NCBI RefSeq assembly: GCF_029167105.1
Contig: NZ_JARFML010000029.1
Coordinates: forward strand, 30,499-94,498
Origin: Bradyrhizobium yuanmingense
Lineage (GTDB): Bacteria; Pseudomonadota; Alphaproteobacteria; Rhizobiales; Xanthobacteraceae
DNA length: 64,000 nt
Direction of reading: 5' to 3'
Of the stretch, positions 1 to 8,951 are shown one piece after another; position 1 is the first letter of the stretch; every line of letters begins with the position of its first letter. Under the pieces are notes generated by a model. That model had not been told where the DNA came from, searched no databases, and saw nothing but the letters and a program-made list of their open reading frames with translations. The translations under genes were made by a program, and so were the position numbers.

Positions 1-1
1 C

Positions 2-154
2 CTCGGCGATCTCGGCATCCGTTACGGCTATCAGCGCTTCATGCCGGAGATGATGCTGGCCGTCGTGGTCGTGCTGATCGCACTGGTACAGATCGTCCAG
101 AGCGCCGGCGACTATCTGGCGCGCCGGGTCAATCGCCGGCTGCGGCATCGCTGA
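2..154 (+). CDS. metI: Methionine ABC transporter permease, C-terminal end (partial)
   Basis: The window opens inside a gene; only the last 50 residues are present, ending at a TGA at 152-154. The residues GDLGIRYGYQRF followed by a hydrophobic helix and an Arg-rich tail match the C-terminus of the MetI permease of the MetNIQ D-methionine importer, which lies in the inner membrane and works with the MetN ATPase and the MetQ binding protein. The other subunits would lie upstream, outside the window. The call rests on a short stretch, so another permease of the same superfamily is possible. Confidence 0.7.
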   Translation, partial: LGDLGIRYGYQRFMPEMMLAVVVVLIALVQIVQSAGDYLARRVNRRLRHR

Positions 155-194
155 ATCGTTTTCCCGATGTTGCAGACGGGCCGATTCTGTTTCT

Positions 195-213
195 GTCTGG
201 AAACATTCCAGAC
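195..213. promoter_or_regulatory. Irr-like (ICE-type) palindrome upstream of the siderophore receptor
   Basis: GTCTGGAA-ACA-TTCCAGAC is a perfect 8-bp inverted repeat with a 3-nt spacer. The architecture (xxTxGAA-N3-TTCxAxx) resembles the iron control element bound by the iron regulator Irr in rhizobia. It lies about 135 nt upstream of a TonB-dependent siderophore receptor, a typical Irr/iron-regulated target. Assignment to Irr is inference. Confidence 0.5.
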
Positions 214-257
214 TGCGAAGCACGCATGAGCGCATGCGCCGCACATGCTGCGCACAC

Positions 258-276
258 GTCTGGAGAGATTCTAACG
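258..276. promoter_or_regulatory. Second, imperfect Irr-like site
   Basis: GTCTGGAG-AGA-TTCTAACG repeats the left half of the palindrome at 195-213 and has a weaker right half (TTCTAA). It lies 72 nt before the receptor start. The same block recurs, degenerate, in front of the PepSY gene near 9992-10010, which supports a regulatory role. Confidence 0.4.
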
Positions 277-347
277 CGGTTCCTATCGCGCTTGAAAACC
301 GCCTGAGTTAGGGCGAGGCGTCAAGAACGATACCGGCGAAGCCGGCA

Positions 348-2663
348 GTGCGTGGGGCCTCGAAAGACGTGAGCGACTATCAATTTTCTTCGCGTGGCGA
401 CACGCGTCGTCGACAGATTCAGGTGCTTTTTCTCGGTGCGGTCAGCACATTCTCTCTCGTCCCTTTTGGTGCCGTGGAAGCGCAGACGCAAATTCCTCCG
501 GTCACCGTCGAAGCGCCGGCGCAGCGCGCGCGTCCGGCGGCGGTTGCGTCGTCGCGGCGGGCGGCAGCGACACGCACCGCACGCGCCAATCGTCGCGGAC
601 CGGCGCAGCAGGCTGCGCCAATCCAGTCGGCCTCATCGAACGGCGCTACCGGCGAACGCGCCAACGGTCCGGTGCGCGGCTTCGTTGCCACGCGGAGCGG
701 CACCGCCACCAAGACGGATATTCCGCTGATCGAGACGCCGCAATCGGTGTCCGTGATCACCACCGACCAGGTCAGGAACCAGGGCGCGGTCTCGATCGGC
801 GAGGCACTGCGCTACACCGCCGGCGTCAGCGGCGACGTCAATGGCGGCTCCGACACCCGCTTCGGCGCGCTCCAGATTCGCGGCTTCGACACCACCATGT
901 CCGGCCTCTACCTCGACGGCCTGCGGATTCCCTCGAGCAATTACGTGCACTTCAACGGCCTCGATCCCTACGGCGCCGAACGCCTGGAAGTGCTGAAGGG
1001 GCCGTCCTCGGCGATGTATGGCGGCAGCGGCACCGGCGGCATCCTCAACTACGTGACGAAACTGCCGACCGCACAGCAGTTCGGCGAGGTCTCGATCTCC
1101 GGCGGCAGCTTCAACCGCTACCAGGGTCAGTTCGACATGGGCGGCCCCGCCAACAAGGAAGGCACCGTGCTGTGGCGCCTGACCGGCGTCGTCCGCGACG
1201 GCGAGACTCAGGTCGACTTCACCAAGGACAATCGCGTTTTCATCGCGCCCGCGGTCACGTTCAAGCCGAACGAGGACACCACGATCACCCTGCTCGCCAA
1301 TTATCAGCGCGACCGGGCAGGGTGGGGCCTTCAGTTCCTGCCGGCCTCGGGCACGGTCTGGCCGAACAACGGCCGCACCATCCCGGTCTCGTTCTTCGCG
1401 GGCGTGCCGAGCTTCGACGCCTTCAACACCGAGATCGCGACCGCCGGCTATCAGCTGTCGCACAATTTCACCGACAACATCACGTTCCGGCAGAACCTGC
1501 GCTACGCCTATCAGCACAACGAGGAGAAGGTCTTCTACGGCGCCGGATACACCAACGAAGCGGCAGGACAGCTCGGGCGCTTCGGCAGCTACAGCAACAC
1601 GTACATCAACTCCTTCGCGGTCGACAACCAGCTCCAGGGCAAGTTCGTAACCGGCATCCTCAGCCATAATACCCTGGTCGGGCTCGACTATCGCAACACC
1701 ACGTTCCGCGACACCGCCTTTGCCGTCACGACCTCGTCGCCGGAGATCAACGTCTTCAACCCGGTCTACAGCTACGACTGGACCATGGGCGGGATGTACG
1801 ACAACAAGGGCGTCAAGCAGTCGCAGCTCGGGCTTTACGCGCAGGATCAGATCAAGCTCGGCCGACTCTCGTTCCTGCTTGCAGGTCGCGAGGACTTCGT
1901 GACGACCCAGGTCGATACCGATGTATTCACCCCCTCGTCGGTCACGAAGGATGCCTCGGCCTTCACCGGCCGCGCCGCCGTCATGTACAATTTCGACAAC
2001 GGCATCGCTCCGTATTTCAGCTATTCGGAATCGTTCCTGCCGGTGCTGGCGACCAATGCCGCGGGACAGATGCTCAATCCCGAGACCGGCGTGCAGTACG
2101 AGGTCGGCGTCAAGTACCAGCCGCTCGGCTGGAACGCGCTGTTCACCTTCGCCGCCTTCGACCTGACGCGCGACAACGTCGGCGTCTACGTGCCTACAAC
2201 CACCTATTACGAACAGATCGGACAGGTGAAATCGCGTGGCATCGAGCTCGAAGGCTCGATGTCGCTCGCCGACGGCTGGAACTTGCGTGCCGCCTATGCC
2301 TATGTCGATGCCGTCGTCACGCAGGATCCGGTCAATGTCGGCAAGGCGCCGATCCCCGTGCCGCTCAACCGCGCATCGTTGTGGAGCGACTACACGCTCC
2401 AGAACGGGCTGCTGGCGGGCTTGCAGTTCGGCGGCGGCATCCGCTACGTCGGCGCCACCTGGGGCGATGAGGCCAACACGTTCAAGGTGGGATCGGCCAC
2501 GGTGCTGGACGCGCTGCTCGCCTATACCAGGGACAATTGGCGCCTGTCGGTGAACGTCACCAATTTGGCGGATACGCGTTATGTCGCCGCCTGCTACGGC
2601 CTGTCGGGCTGCATGTATGCCGAAGGACGGAAAGCCATCGGCAAGCTGACCTATCGCTGGTGA
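348..2663 (+). CDS. TonB-dependent siderophore receptor (ferrichrome/FecA-like)
   Basis: This 771-residue outer-membrane receptor imports ferric siderophores using energy from TonB-ExbBD. It starts at a GTG, with a second in-frame GTG at 369 that may be the real start. After a signal-type hydrophobic stretch ending AVEAQ comes a long Ala/Arg-rich linker. A plug domain follows from about residue 115 (TDIPLIETPQSVSVIT, then ALRYTAGV and IRGFD), and then a 22-strand-type barrel. The protein ends in the aromatic tail LTYRW expected for an outer-membrane barrel. The TonB-siderophore family assignment is firm; the substrate is not shown by sequence. In Bradyrhizobium such a receptor gene is normally followed by a PepSY membrane protein (fegAB-like); here that partner is displaced to 10145. 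Two Irr-like sites lie upstream. Confidence 0.9.
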   Translation: MRGASKDVSDYQFSSRGDTRRRQIQVLFLGAVSTFSLVPFGAVEAQTQIPPVTVEAPAQRARPAAVASSRRAAATRTARANRRGPAQQAAPIQSASSNGATGERANGPVRGFVATRSGTATKTDIPLIETPQSVSVITTDQVRNQGAVSIGEALRYTAGVSGDVNGGSDTRFGALQIRGFDTTMSGLYLDGLRIPSSNYVHFNGLDPYGAERLEVLKGPSSAMYGGSGTGGILNYVTKLPTAQQFGEVSISGGSFNRYQGQFDMGGPANKEGTVLWRLTGVVRDGETQVDFTKDNRVFIAPAVTFKPNEDTTITLLANYQRDRAGWGLQFLPASGTVWPNNGRTIPVSFFAGVPSFDAFNTEIATAGYQLSHNFTDNITFRQNLRYAYQHNEEKVFYGAGYTNEAAGQLGRFGSYSNTYINSFAVDNQLQGKFVTGILSHNTLVGLDYRNTTFRDTAFAVTTSSPEINVFNPVYSYDWTMGGMYDNKGVKQSQLGLYAQDQIKLGRLSFLLAGREDFVTTQVDTDVFTPSSVTKDASAFTGRAAVMYNFDNGIAPYFSYSESFLPVLATNAAGQMLNPETGVQYEVGVKYQPLGWNALFTFAAFDLTRDNVGVYVPTTTYYEQIGQVKSRGIELEGSMSLADGWNLRAAYAYVDAVVTQDPVNVGKAPIPVPLNRASLWSDYTLQNGLLAGLQFGGGIRYVGATWGDEANTFKVGSATVLDALLAYTRDNWRLSVNVTNLADTRYVAACYGLSGCMYAEGRKAIGKLTYRW

Positions 2664-2674
2664 GGTCAGATGTG

Positions 2675-2702
2675 GATGGTCCGGCGTACCAGCCGGACCA
2701 TC
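2675..2702. terminator. Hairpin terminator between convergent genes
   Basis: A perfect 11-bp inverted repeat (GATGGTCCGGC / GCCGGACCATC) with a 6-nt loop lies 11 nt after the receptor stop and 66 nt beyond the end of the convergent aldehyde dehydrogenase. There is no T-run, so termination could serve both strands weakly. Confidence 0.6.
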
Positions 2703-2768
2703 CGGTGCCGCCCATGCGGCAGAAGCGGCCGGCGGCCCGTGCTGCCACGGAGGCGGCCTGTCCGGCGG

Positions 2769-4220
2769 TCAGAACGGATAGTGCCGGGGCCCGGTCTGCA
2801 CGGTGATCCAGCGCAACTCGGTGAACTCGTCGATTGCGGCCTTGCCGCCGAAGCGGCCGTAGCCTGACGCCTTGGTGCCGCCGAACGGCATCTGAGGCTC
2901 GTCATGCACGGTCGGGGCGTTGACGTGGCAGATGCCCGCCTCGATCCGCCTGGCAACGCCGAGCGCACGGGCGACGTCGCGGCCGAACACGGCGGAGGAG
3001 AGGCCGTATTCGGTGTCGTTGGCCACGCGCACGGCCTCGTCGGTCCCGCTCACGCGCACCACGGTCACGACGGGACCAAAGCTCTCCTCGCCATAGATCC
3101 GCATCGCCGGCGTGACATGATCGACGATGGTGGCGGGCATGATGGTGCCGCTGCCGTGACCGCCGGCAGCGAGCACGGCACCCTTGGCGACGGCATCGTC
3201 GATCAGGCCCCGGACGCGCTCGCAGGCGGCGTCACTGACCAGCGAGCCCAGCACGACATTGCCCTTGCGGGGATCGCCGAAGGGAAGGCTTCTGGCCTTG
3301 GCAGCGAACTTGGCGATGAAGGCGTCCGCCACCTTGTCGTCGACCACGATCCGCTCGGTCGACATGCAGATCTGCCCCTGGTTCATGAACGCGCCGAACG
3401 CTGCCGCATTCACTGCGGCGTCGAGATCGGCATCGTCGAGGATCACGAGCGGAGCCTTGCCGCCAAGCTCAAGCAGCGCGCGCTTCAGGTGCTTTGCGCA
3501 TGCCAGTGCGATGAGGCGGCCGACGCGGGTCGAGCCGGTGAAATTGACGCGGCGGATCGCAGGGTGGGCGATCAGCGCCTCGACCACCGCCTGCGCATCC
3601 TCGGGCGCATTGGTCACGACATTGACGACGCCGTCACCGAGGCCGGCCTCTGCCAGGCAGCTTCCGATCAGCCGATGTACGCCGGGGCTCATTTCGGACG
3701 CCTTGAGCACCACGGTGTTGCCGCAGGCGAGCGGCATCGCCACCGAGCGCACGCCGAGGATCACGGGGGCGTTCCACGGCGCGATGCCGAGCACCACACC
3801 GACCGGCTGGCGAAACGCCATGGCGAGGTTGTCGGGCTTGTCGGTCGGAATGACTTCGCCGGATATCTGCGTCGTCATGGCCGCGGCTTCGCGCAGCATG
3901 CCTTCGGCCAGGTGCACGTTGAACCCGGCCCAGCCCGCGGTGGCGCCGGTTTCGGCGACCATCAGCGCGGTGAACTCCGCTGCCCGGCGCGCGAGGATGT
4001 CGGCGGCCGCATTGAGCCGCTTGCGGCGCTCGGAGGGACCAAGCTGCGACCAGGCCGGGAAGGCGGCGGCCGCAGCGTCTGCGGCCCGCATCGCGTCGTC
4101 GATCGAGGCCGCCGCCACGATGGTCGCGATCTCTCCCGAGATCGGGTTGTGGCGCTGGAAGGTCCGCTGATTGCTGGCCGACTGGTCCTTGCCACCGATG
4201 AGAAGGTCGATTGCGTTCAT
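2769..4220 (-). CDS. NAD(P)+-dependent aldehyde dehydrogenase, salicylaldehyde/vanillin dehydrogenase-like
   Basis: This 483-residue member of the ALDH superfamily oxidises an aldehyde to the carboxylate in the cytoplasm. The catalytic Glu is in LELGGKAP and the catalytic Cys in NQGQICMSTER; the cofactor motif VNFTGSTRVG is present. The Trp-Asn before the oxyanion region (APWNAPVILG) and the C-terminal MPFGGTKASGYGRFGG fit the aromatic-aldehyde branch (salicylaldehyde, vanillin, benzaldehyde). I chose the ATG at 4220 because GGAG lies 6 nt before it; a start four codons upstream is less likely. The gene heads the same strand as the LIV-type transporter genes, suggesting the transporter supplies an aromatic or related precursor. 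The exact substrate is not determinable. Confidence 0.85.
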   Translation of the reverse strand: MNAIDLLIGGKDQSASNQRTFQRHNPISGEIATIVAAASIDDAMRAADAAAAAFPAWSQLGPSERRKRLNAAADILARRAAEFTALMVAETGATAGWAGFNVHLAEGMLREAAAMTTQISGEVIPTDKPDNLAMAFRQPVGVVLGIAPWNAPVILGVRSVAMPLACGNTVVLKASEMSPGVHRLIGSCLAEAGLGDGVVNVVTNAPEDAQAVVEALIAHPAIRRVNFTGSTRVGRLIALACAKHLKRALLELGGKAPLVILDDADLDAAVNAAAFGAFMNQGQICMSTERIVVDDKVADAFIAKFAAKARSLPFGDPRKGNVVLGSLVSDAACERVRGLIDDAVAKGAVLAAGGHGSGTIMPATIVDHVTPAMRIYGEESFGPVVTVVRVSGTDEAVRVANDTEYGLSSAVFGRDVARALGVARRIEAGICHVNAPTVHDEPQMPFGGTKASGYGRFGGKAAIDEFTELRWITVQTGPRHYPF

Positions 4221-4254
4221 GAAGCACTCCAAAGGTTGCAGGCGGGTTGAGTGA

Positions 4255-4986
4255 TTAAGGTGGGGACGGGGCCGCGCGCGCCTTGCCGAGATAGGCGCGC
4301 TGGACTTCCGGATCGTTCTTCATCGCACTGGCCGGCCCGCTGCCGGCGTTGCGGCCGGACTCGATCAGGTAGACACGGTCGGCGATGTCGAGGCTCGCCC
4401 GCGCATTCTGCTCGACCAGCAAAACGCTGAGGCCGCTTTTGCGGATCTCCGCCAGTGCACGGAAGACTTCGCGGCTGAGCAGGGGCGACAGGCCGAGCGA
4501 AGGCTCATCGAGCAGGAGCAGCAGCGGGTTCGACATCAGCGCCCGTCCGATCGCCACCATCTGCTGCTCGCCGCCGCTCATGGTGCGGACGGCCTGGGCC
4601 ATACGCTCGGCAAGGCGCGGGAACAGTCGCAGGATCCTCGCGAGCCGGTCCGCCTCGCCTGCGCGGGCGCGGGCGGGGTAGGCGCCGAGCTGCAGATTCT
4701 CGGCAACCGTCAGATCGCCGAACACGCCGCGGCCTTCAGGCACCAGCGCGATGCCACGCTCTACGATCAGATGGGCGGGTAGTTCGCCAATGTGATGTCC
4801 CTCGAACCGGATCGTTGCGCCAGGCGCAGGCCTGACCAGCCCGGCGATGCTTTTGAGCAAGGTGGACTTGCCGGCGCCGTTGGCGCCGAGGATCGCGACG
4901 ATTTCGCCTTGCTCGATACCGAGCGCAATGTCGGCGAGGGCCTGGTGCTTGCCATAGAAGTGGGAGAGGGCGGCGACCTCAAGCAT
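4255..4986 (-). CDS. livF: Branched-chain amino acid-type ABC transporter ATPase
   Basis: This 243-residue ATPase is the second nucleotide-binding subunit of a HAAT-family importer. It has Walker A GANGAGKST, signature MSGGEQQM, Walker B LLLLLDEPSLGLSP and the switch His region replaced by LLVEQNA as is usual in LivF. The chosen ATG lies inside ATGCTTGA, overlapping the stop of the upstream permease-ATPase gene, so the genes are translationally coupled. An upstream in-frame ATG at 5010 would overlap more and has no better ribosome site. The C-terminus is Pro-rich. Despite the name, many of these systems carry aromatic acids, amides or urea rather than Leu/Ile/Val. Confidence 0.9.
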   Translation of the reverse strand: MLEVAALSHFYGKHQALADIALGIEQGEIVAILGANGAGKSTLLKSIAGLVRPAPGATIRFEGHHIGELPAHLIVERGIALVPEGRGVFGDLTVAENLQLGAYPARARAGEADRLARILRLFPRLAERMAQAVRTMSGGEQQMVAIGRALMSNPLLLLLDEPSLGLSPLLSREVFRALAEIRKSGLSVLLVEQNARASLDIADRVYLIESGRNAGSGPASAMKNDPEVQRAYLGKARAAPSPP

Positions 4987-6649
4987 CGTCGCCTCCGAGA
5001 TAGGCTGCAACGACTTTTGGATCGGACAACACGGCCTCCGGAGTGCCGCGCGCGATCACGCTGCCCGCGTTCATGACGATGCAATGGCTGCACAGCGCTC
5101 GGATCGCATCCATCACATGCTCGACCATGATGATGGTGAGACCGCGGTCGCGCAATTTCGCGATCAGCGCGATGCCGGTCTCGAGCTCGCTCGGATTGAG
5201 GCCCGCCAGCCATTCGTCGAGCAGCACAAGGCGCGGCTGCAACGCCAGCGCGCGGGCGAGCTCGAGCCGCTTCTGGTCGATATAGGTCAGCTCGCTCGCG
5301 GGCGCTTCCTGCATCTTGGCGAGCCCGACGAGGTCCAGCAGCTCGCTTGGCGTTGCACCCGAGCCGGTGGACGTCGAGAACAGCCGCGCCGCCGCAACAT
5401 TTTCGGCCACCGTCAGGTCCGGCATCACGCGCACCAGCTGGAATGTGCGCGCAAGGCCGAGGCGCGCGATCTGGTGTGCGCGCAGGCCGTTGAGGACGGT
5501 GCCGCCCAGCCGGATCGTGCCCGAGGAGGGCCGCAGCGCCCCGGACAGCGTATTCAGCAGCGTCGTCTTGCCAGATCCGTTCGGGCCGATGATGCCGATG
5601 ATCTCGCCCGGCGTGACTGTGAAGCTGACACCGTCGACGGCGCGCAATCCGCTGAAAGACTTGCTGACGCCATCGACCGCGAGCAGCGGTGCATCGCTCC
5701 CGCGCGCGGGCGCGGCTGCGGGACCGCCGGCCGGAACGCGCCAGCGGCTCGGCCCGAACAGGCCGATCACGCCGTTCGGCAACACCATCACGATGAACAC
5801 GAAGATGACGCCGAGCACGATGCTGAAATGGTTGGGCAGGGTCGCGGTCAGGACTTCAAACAGCAGGACCAGGGGAATGACGCCCAGCACGGGCCCGAAC
5901 AGCGAGCCCGCGCCGCCCAGCAAGGCCATGATCACGACCTGGAACGAGATGGTCGGATTGAACGCAATGGCCGGATCGATATAGGTCCAGCGCGGCGCCA
6001 TGACCGCGCCTGTCACCGCCATGAAGGTCGCGCTCAGAATGAAGACGCCGAGCTTGACCCGCGTGGCGTCGATGCCGGAATGGCTCGCCGCAGTCTCGTC
6101 GGCGCCGATGGCACGCAGGGCCAGCCCGTAGCGTGAGCGCCCGAGCATCCAGCCCACCAGGAAGACAATCGCGGTCAAGCCCAGGAGCTGCCAGTAGAGA
6201 ACGTCCTGCGTCACCGCGCTGAAGAGATAGCGGCCGACTGATTTGTGGATGTTGACCTCGTACCAGATCACGAGCTGCCGGATCAGCTCGGCCAGGCCGA
6301 AGGAGAAGATCACGAAATAGATGCCGGACAGCCGCAGCGTCGAAAGCCCGGTGATTGCGGCGGTGAGTGCACCCACGCCGGCTGCGGCCAGCAGCACGAC
6401 CGGCCAGGGCATGGTCTCGCCGAGCACCGCAGCCGTGTAAGCGCCGAGCCCGAAGAACGCGACCGTGGCGAGCGAGATGTAGCGCGTCGGGCCCGAAAAC
6501 ATCGCCCACGCGGTCGAAAGGATCGTGAAATAGAGCACGCTGATGCCGAGTGCGAGATAATAGCCGTTGGCATAGAGCGGATAGGTGACGAGGCAGGCGG
6601 CGATGGCGAGGCCGGCGCACCACAGCAAGATCCGGACGGACGCCGTCAT
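4979..6649 (-). CDS. livM-livG: Fused LivM permease-LivG ATPase
   Basis: This 556-residue protein joins two subunits of the importer. Residues about 1-305 are a LivM permease with roughly eight to ten hydrophobic helices; residues about 320-556 are a LivG ATPase. The ATPase has Walker A GPNGSGKTT and Walker B LVLLDEWLAGLNPSE. Its signature is the degenerate LTYIDQKRLELARA rather than LSGGQ, and Trp replaces Pro after DE, as in a subset of LivG proteins. The join is an Ala/Pro/Gly linker. Such fusions are frequent in rhizobia. The start ATG overlaps the livH stop (ATGA). Confidence 0.9.
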   Translation of the reverse strand: MTASVRILLWCAGLAIAACLVTYPLYANGYYLALGISVLYFTILSTAWAMFSGPTRYISLATVAFFGLGAYTAAVLGETMPWPVVLLAAAGVGALTAAITGLSTLRLSGIYFVIFSFGLAELIRQLVIWYEVNIHKSVGRYLFSAVTQDVLYWQLLGLTAIVFLVGWMLGRSRYGLALRAIGADETAASHSGIDATRVKLGVFILSATFMAVTGAVMAPRWTYIDPAIAFNPTISFQVVIMALLGGAGSLFGPVLGVIPLVLLFEVLTATLPNHFSIVLGVIFVFIVMVLPNGVIGLFGPSRWRVPAGGPAAAPARGSDAPLLAVDGVSKSFSGLRAVDGVSFTVTPGEIIGIIGPNGSGKTTLLNTLSGALRPSSGTIRLGGTVLNGLRAHQIARLGLARTFQLVRVMPDLTVAENVAAARLFSTSTGSGATPSELLDLVGLAKMQEAPASELTYIDQKRLELARALALQPRLVLLDEWLAGLNPSELETGIALIAKLRDRGLTIIMVEHVMDAIRALCSHCIVMNAGSVIARGTPEAVLSDPKVVAAYLGGDDA

Positions 6650-7521
6650 GACGCGGCCCTGCCGAACAGACCGGTCGGCTTGATAACGAGCACGCCGAGA
6701 AACAGCGCGTAGGTCGCAGCCAGCGTCAGGCCGGGATCGACCAGCCGCGCCACCGCGGTCTCGACCACACCAAGCAGCAGCCCGGCGACCAGGGCGCCGA
6801 TGACGTTGCCGACACCGCCCATGATGACGACGACCAGCGCCTTCATGGTGAACACCACCCCCATCGCGGCATTGAAGGTGAGGAACATGCTGATCAGCAC
6901 GCCGCCGACGGCGACGAGGCCGCCGCCAAAGGCAAACGCCAGCCCCGACAGGGCCGCGACGTCGATGCCGACGAGACGCGCGGCGTTGGCATCGACCGCG
7001 ATGGCACGTACCGCCGTGCCGATCCGGGTGCGGGTAAGGGCGAGATACACGGCGCCGCCGACCAGCGCCGCGAACACCAGCGCGACGAGCCGATTGACGG
7101 CAAGCGTCGAGCCCATGATCGTCAGTGGAATGGAGAGATAGCTATAGCTGTAGTACTGGCCGCCAAAGGCGACCAGCATGGCGCCCTGGATCACGAACAG
7201 CACGCCGAAGGTGACGAGGATGCTGTCAATCTCCTGCGCGCCCCGGTCCTTGCCGCGCCGCATCAGCCGTTCCAGCAGGAAGCGATACAGCAGCCAATTC
7301 AGCACCATCGCGACCGGGACCGCCAGCAGCAATGCTGCGAGTGGACTCAGCCCAAGGCCGCTGTAGAGCGAGAACGCGCCGAAGGCGGCCGCGACCAGCG
7401 ACTCTCCATAGGAGAGGTTCATGATCCGCGCGACGCCATATTGCAGCGTCAGCCCGAGCGCGATCAGCGCGTACATGCCGCCGAGCACGAGGCCCGGCAG
7501 GACGATGTCGACAAGCAACAT
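6646..7521 (-). CDS. livH: Branched-chain amino acid-type ABC transporter permease
   Basis: This 291-residue inner-membrane permease begins MLLVDIVLPGLVLGGMYALI, the typical LivH opening, and contains GLTLQYGVARIMNLSYGE and a conserved GGVGNVIGALVAG segment near the C-terminus. I prefer the ATG at 7521, with AGGGG upstream, over the ATG 18 codons earlier, which adds an Arg-rich non-homologous leader. Its stop overlaps the start of the livM-livG fusion. It forms the second half of the membrane channel. Confidence 0.9.
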   Translation of the reverse strand: MLLVDIVLPGLVLGGMYALIALGLTLQYGVARIMNLSYGESLVAAAFGAFSLYSGLGLSPLAALLLAVPVAMVLNWLLYRFLLERLMRRGKDRGAQEIDSILVTFGVLFVIQGAMLVAFGGQYYSYSYLSIPLTIMGSTLAVNRLVALVFAALVGGAVYLALTRTRIGTAVRAIAVDANAARLVGIDVAALSGLAFAFGGGLVAVGGVLISMFLTFNAAMGVVFTMKALVVVIMGGVGNVIGALVAGLLLGVVETAVARLVDPGLTLAATYALFLGVLVIKPTGLFGRAAS

Positions 7522-7581
7522 GAAGCGGCGTCCCCTAGAGCGGACTGCAGGCAGGCCTCGCGAGAGGCCAGCCAACCAGCC

Positions 7582-8802
7582 TTACTGCCACTGCGGCTTG
7601 GGCACGACCGCGGCCCGCGCGCCCGGCCGCGAGGTCGGTGCGAGGGCGTAGAACTCGCCGTTCTGCCACTGTCCGACGCCCCAGATCTCCTGGAGCAGCC
7701 CGTCCTTCAGCTTGACCTTACCGATGATGGTCTCGAACGTGCCCGCGCGGATTTCCGCCGCGACAGCGGTGCGATCTAGCTTGCCGACCTTCTCGATCGC
7801 CTGCTGGAGCACTTGCAGGCTCGCATAGGTGATCGAGCTCGCCCAGCGATCCGGTTCCTTGCCGGTGGCAGCCTTGTGGCGCGCGAGATACTCCCTCAGC
7901 TGCGGAGATTCGGCATTCCAACCGCCGATACCCATCACGCCGTCGCTGTTGGCGGCAAACTTGCCCTTGTAGAGCGGGAACGCGGTGCCGACGCCGACAT
8001 AGAAGACCTTCGGGTTGAACTTCAACAGCTGCGCCTGTTCGGTCAGCGCGATCGTATCCGGCGGATAGCTGAAGGCGATGAACGCATCCGGGTTCGACGC
8101 GATCGCATCCTTCAACAGAGGCTGGAGATCCTGCGTCCCGATCGGATAGGTCTTGTCATAGCCGAGCGTGAAGCCGTGCTTCTTGAAGGCCTCGCGGCCC
8201 GCGGCGGACAGCTCGATGCCGAACTGGTCGGCGACGCTGACCATCGCGATGTTCGCCCCGATCTTGCCTTCGCTCTTCAGCTTGCCGAGCAGATCGGCGA
8301 GCCCCTCGGATATCTGCGCCGACGTCCCGAGCCAGAACGTCGCGTTCGACCAGCGCTTGGCAAGCTCCGGCGCCTTGTCGGTCACCGACGTGACCGCGAG
8401 GTGAGGGTAGCCCAGGCGGTTCAGTGTCGGGCCGACCGCGAGGTTGAGACCCGTGCCCCACGGCGAAAGAATGAAATCCACCTTGTCCTGGTTGGCGAGG
8501 CGCTCGATCGCCTTGACGGCTTCTTCCGAACTGCTGCGGTCGTCATATTCGACCACCTCGATCGGCAGCTTCTTGTCGCCGAGCTTGATGCCGCCGGCGG
8601 CATTCACGTCCTTCACCCATAGCTCATAGTTGGGCAGGGTAGTGATACCGGCGCCGCCGGCATAGGGACCGGTTTTGGAGATCGCGTAGCCGATCCGGAT
8701 CTTCTCCTGCGCATCGGCGGTGGACGGAAAGGTCCAGAGCGTCCCGGCCAGAGCCGCGAGGCCAGCGACGTGCAGCAACGTTCGACGGTTCGCCGAAAAC
8801 AT
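7582..8802 (-). CDS. ABC transporter periplasmic substrate-binding protein (LivJ-like)
   Basis: This 406-residue binding protein of the Peripla_BP_6 family captures the solute for the downstream LivHMGF subunits. It opens with a signal peptide carrying a twin-Arg pair (NRRTLLHVAGL) and an ADAQ cleavage region. Mature sequence KIRIGYAISKTGPYAGGAG is the classic start of the family. The ATG at 8802 is preceded by GGAGGGAG at 7 nt spacing; the in-frame ATG nine codons upstream lacks this. The gene is first in the operon and is divergent from an AraC regulator. The lack of the usual Leu-binding details prevents a substrate call. Confidence 0.9.
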   Translation of the reverse strand: MFSANRRTLLHVAGLAALAGTLWTFPSTADAQEKIRIGYAISKTGPYAGGAGITTLPNYELWVKDVNAAGGIKLGDKKLPIEVVEYDDRSSSEEAVKAIERLANQDKVDFILSPWGTGLNLAVGPTLNRLGYPHLAVTSVTDKAPELAKRWSNATFWLGTSAQISEGLADLLGKLKSEGKIGANIAMVSVADQFGIELSAAGREAFKKHGFTLGYDKTYPIGTQDLQPLLKDAIASNPDAFIAFSYPPDTIALTEQAQLLKFNPKVFYVGVGTAFPLYKGKFAANSDGVMGIGGWNAESPQLREYLARHKAATGKEPDRWASSITYASLQVLQQAIEKVGKLDRTAVAAEIRAGTFETIIGKVKLKDGLLQEIWGVGQWQNGEFYALAPTSRPGARAAVVPKPQWQ

Positions 8803-8951
8803 ATCGTGTCTCCCTCCTGTTGCACTCAAGCGATTGTTGGCATCGATGTGAGTGGTCGTTCCTCTTGGTCCCGACTTTCTCTAGGGCGGCATCATTGAGC
8901 CGGCCGCCACCGGGACTTGACCTAGCAAGCATCCCAAGCTTTGCTCGCACA

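Noticed and set aside
2904..4250. 448-residue forward frame opposite the aldehyde dehydrogenase
   Set aside because: Antisense shadow; no family motifs or ribosome site.
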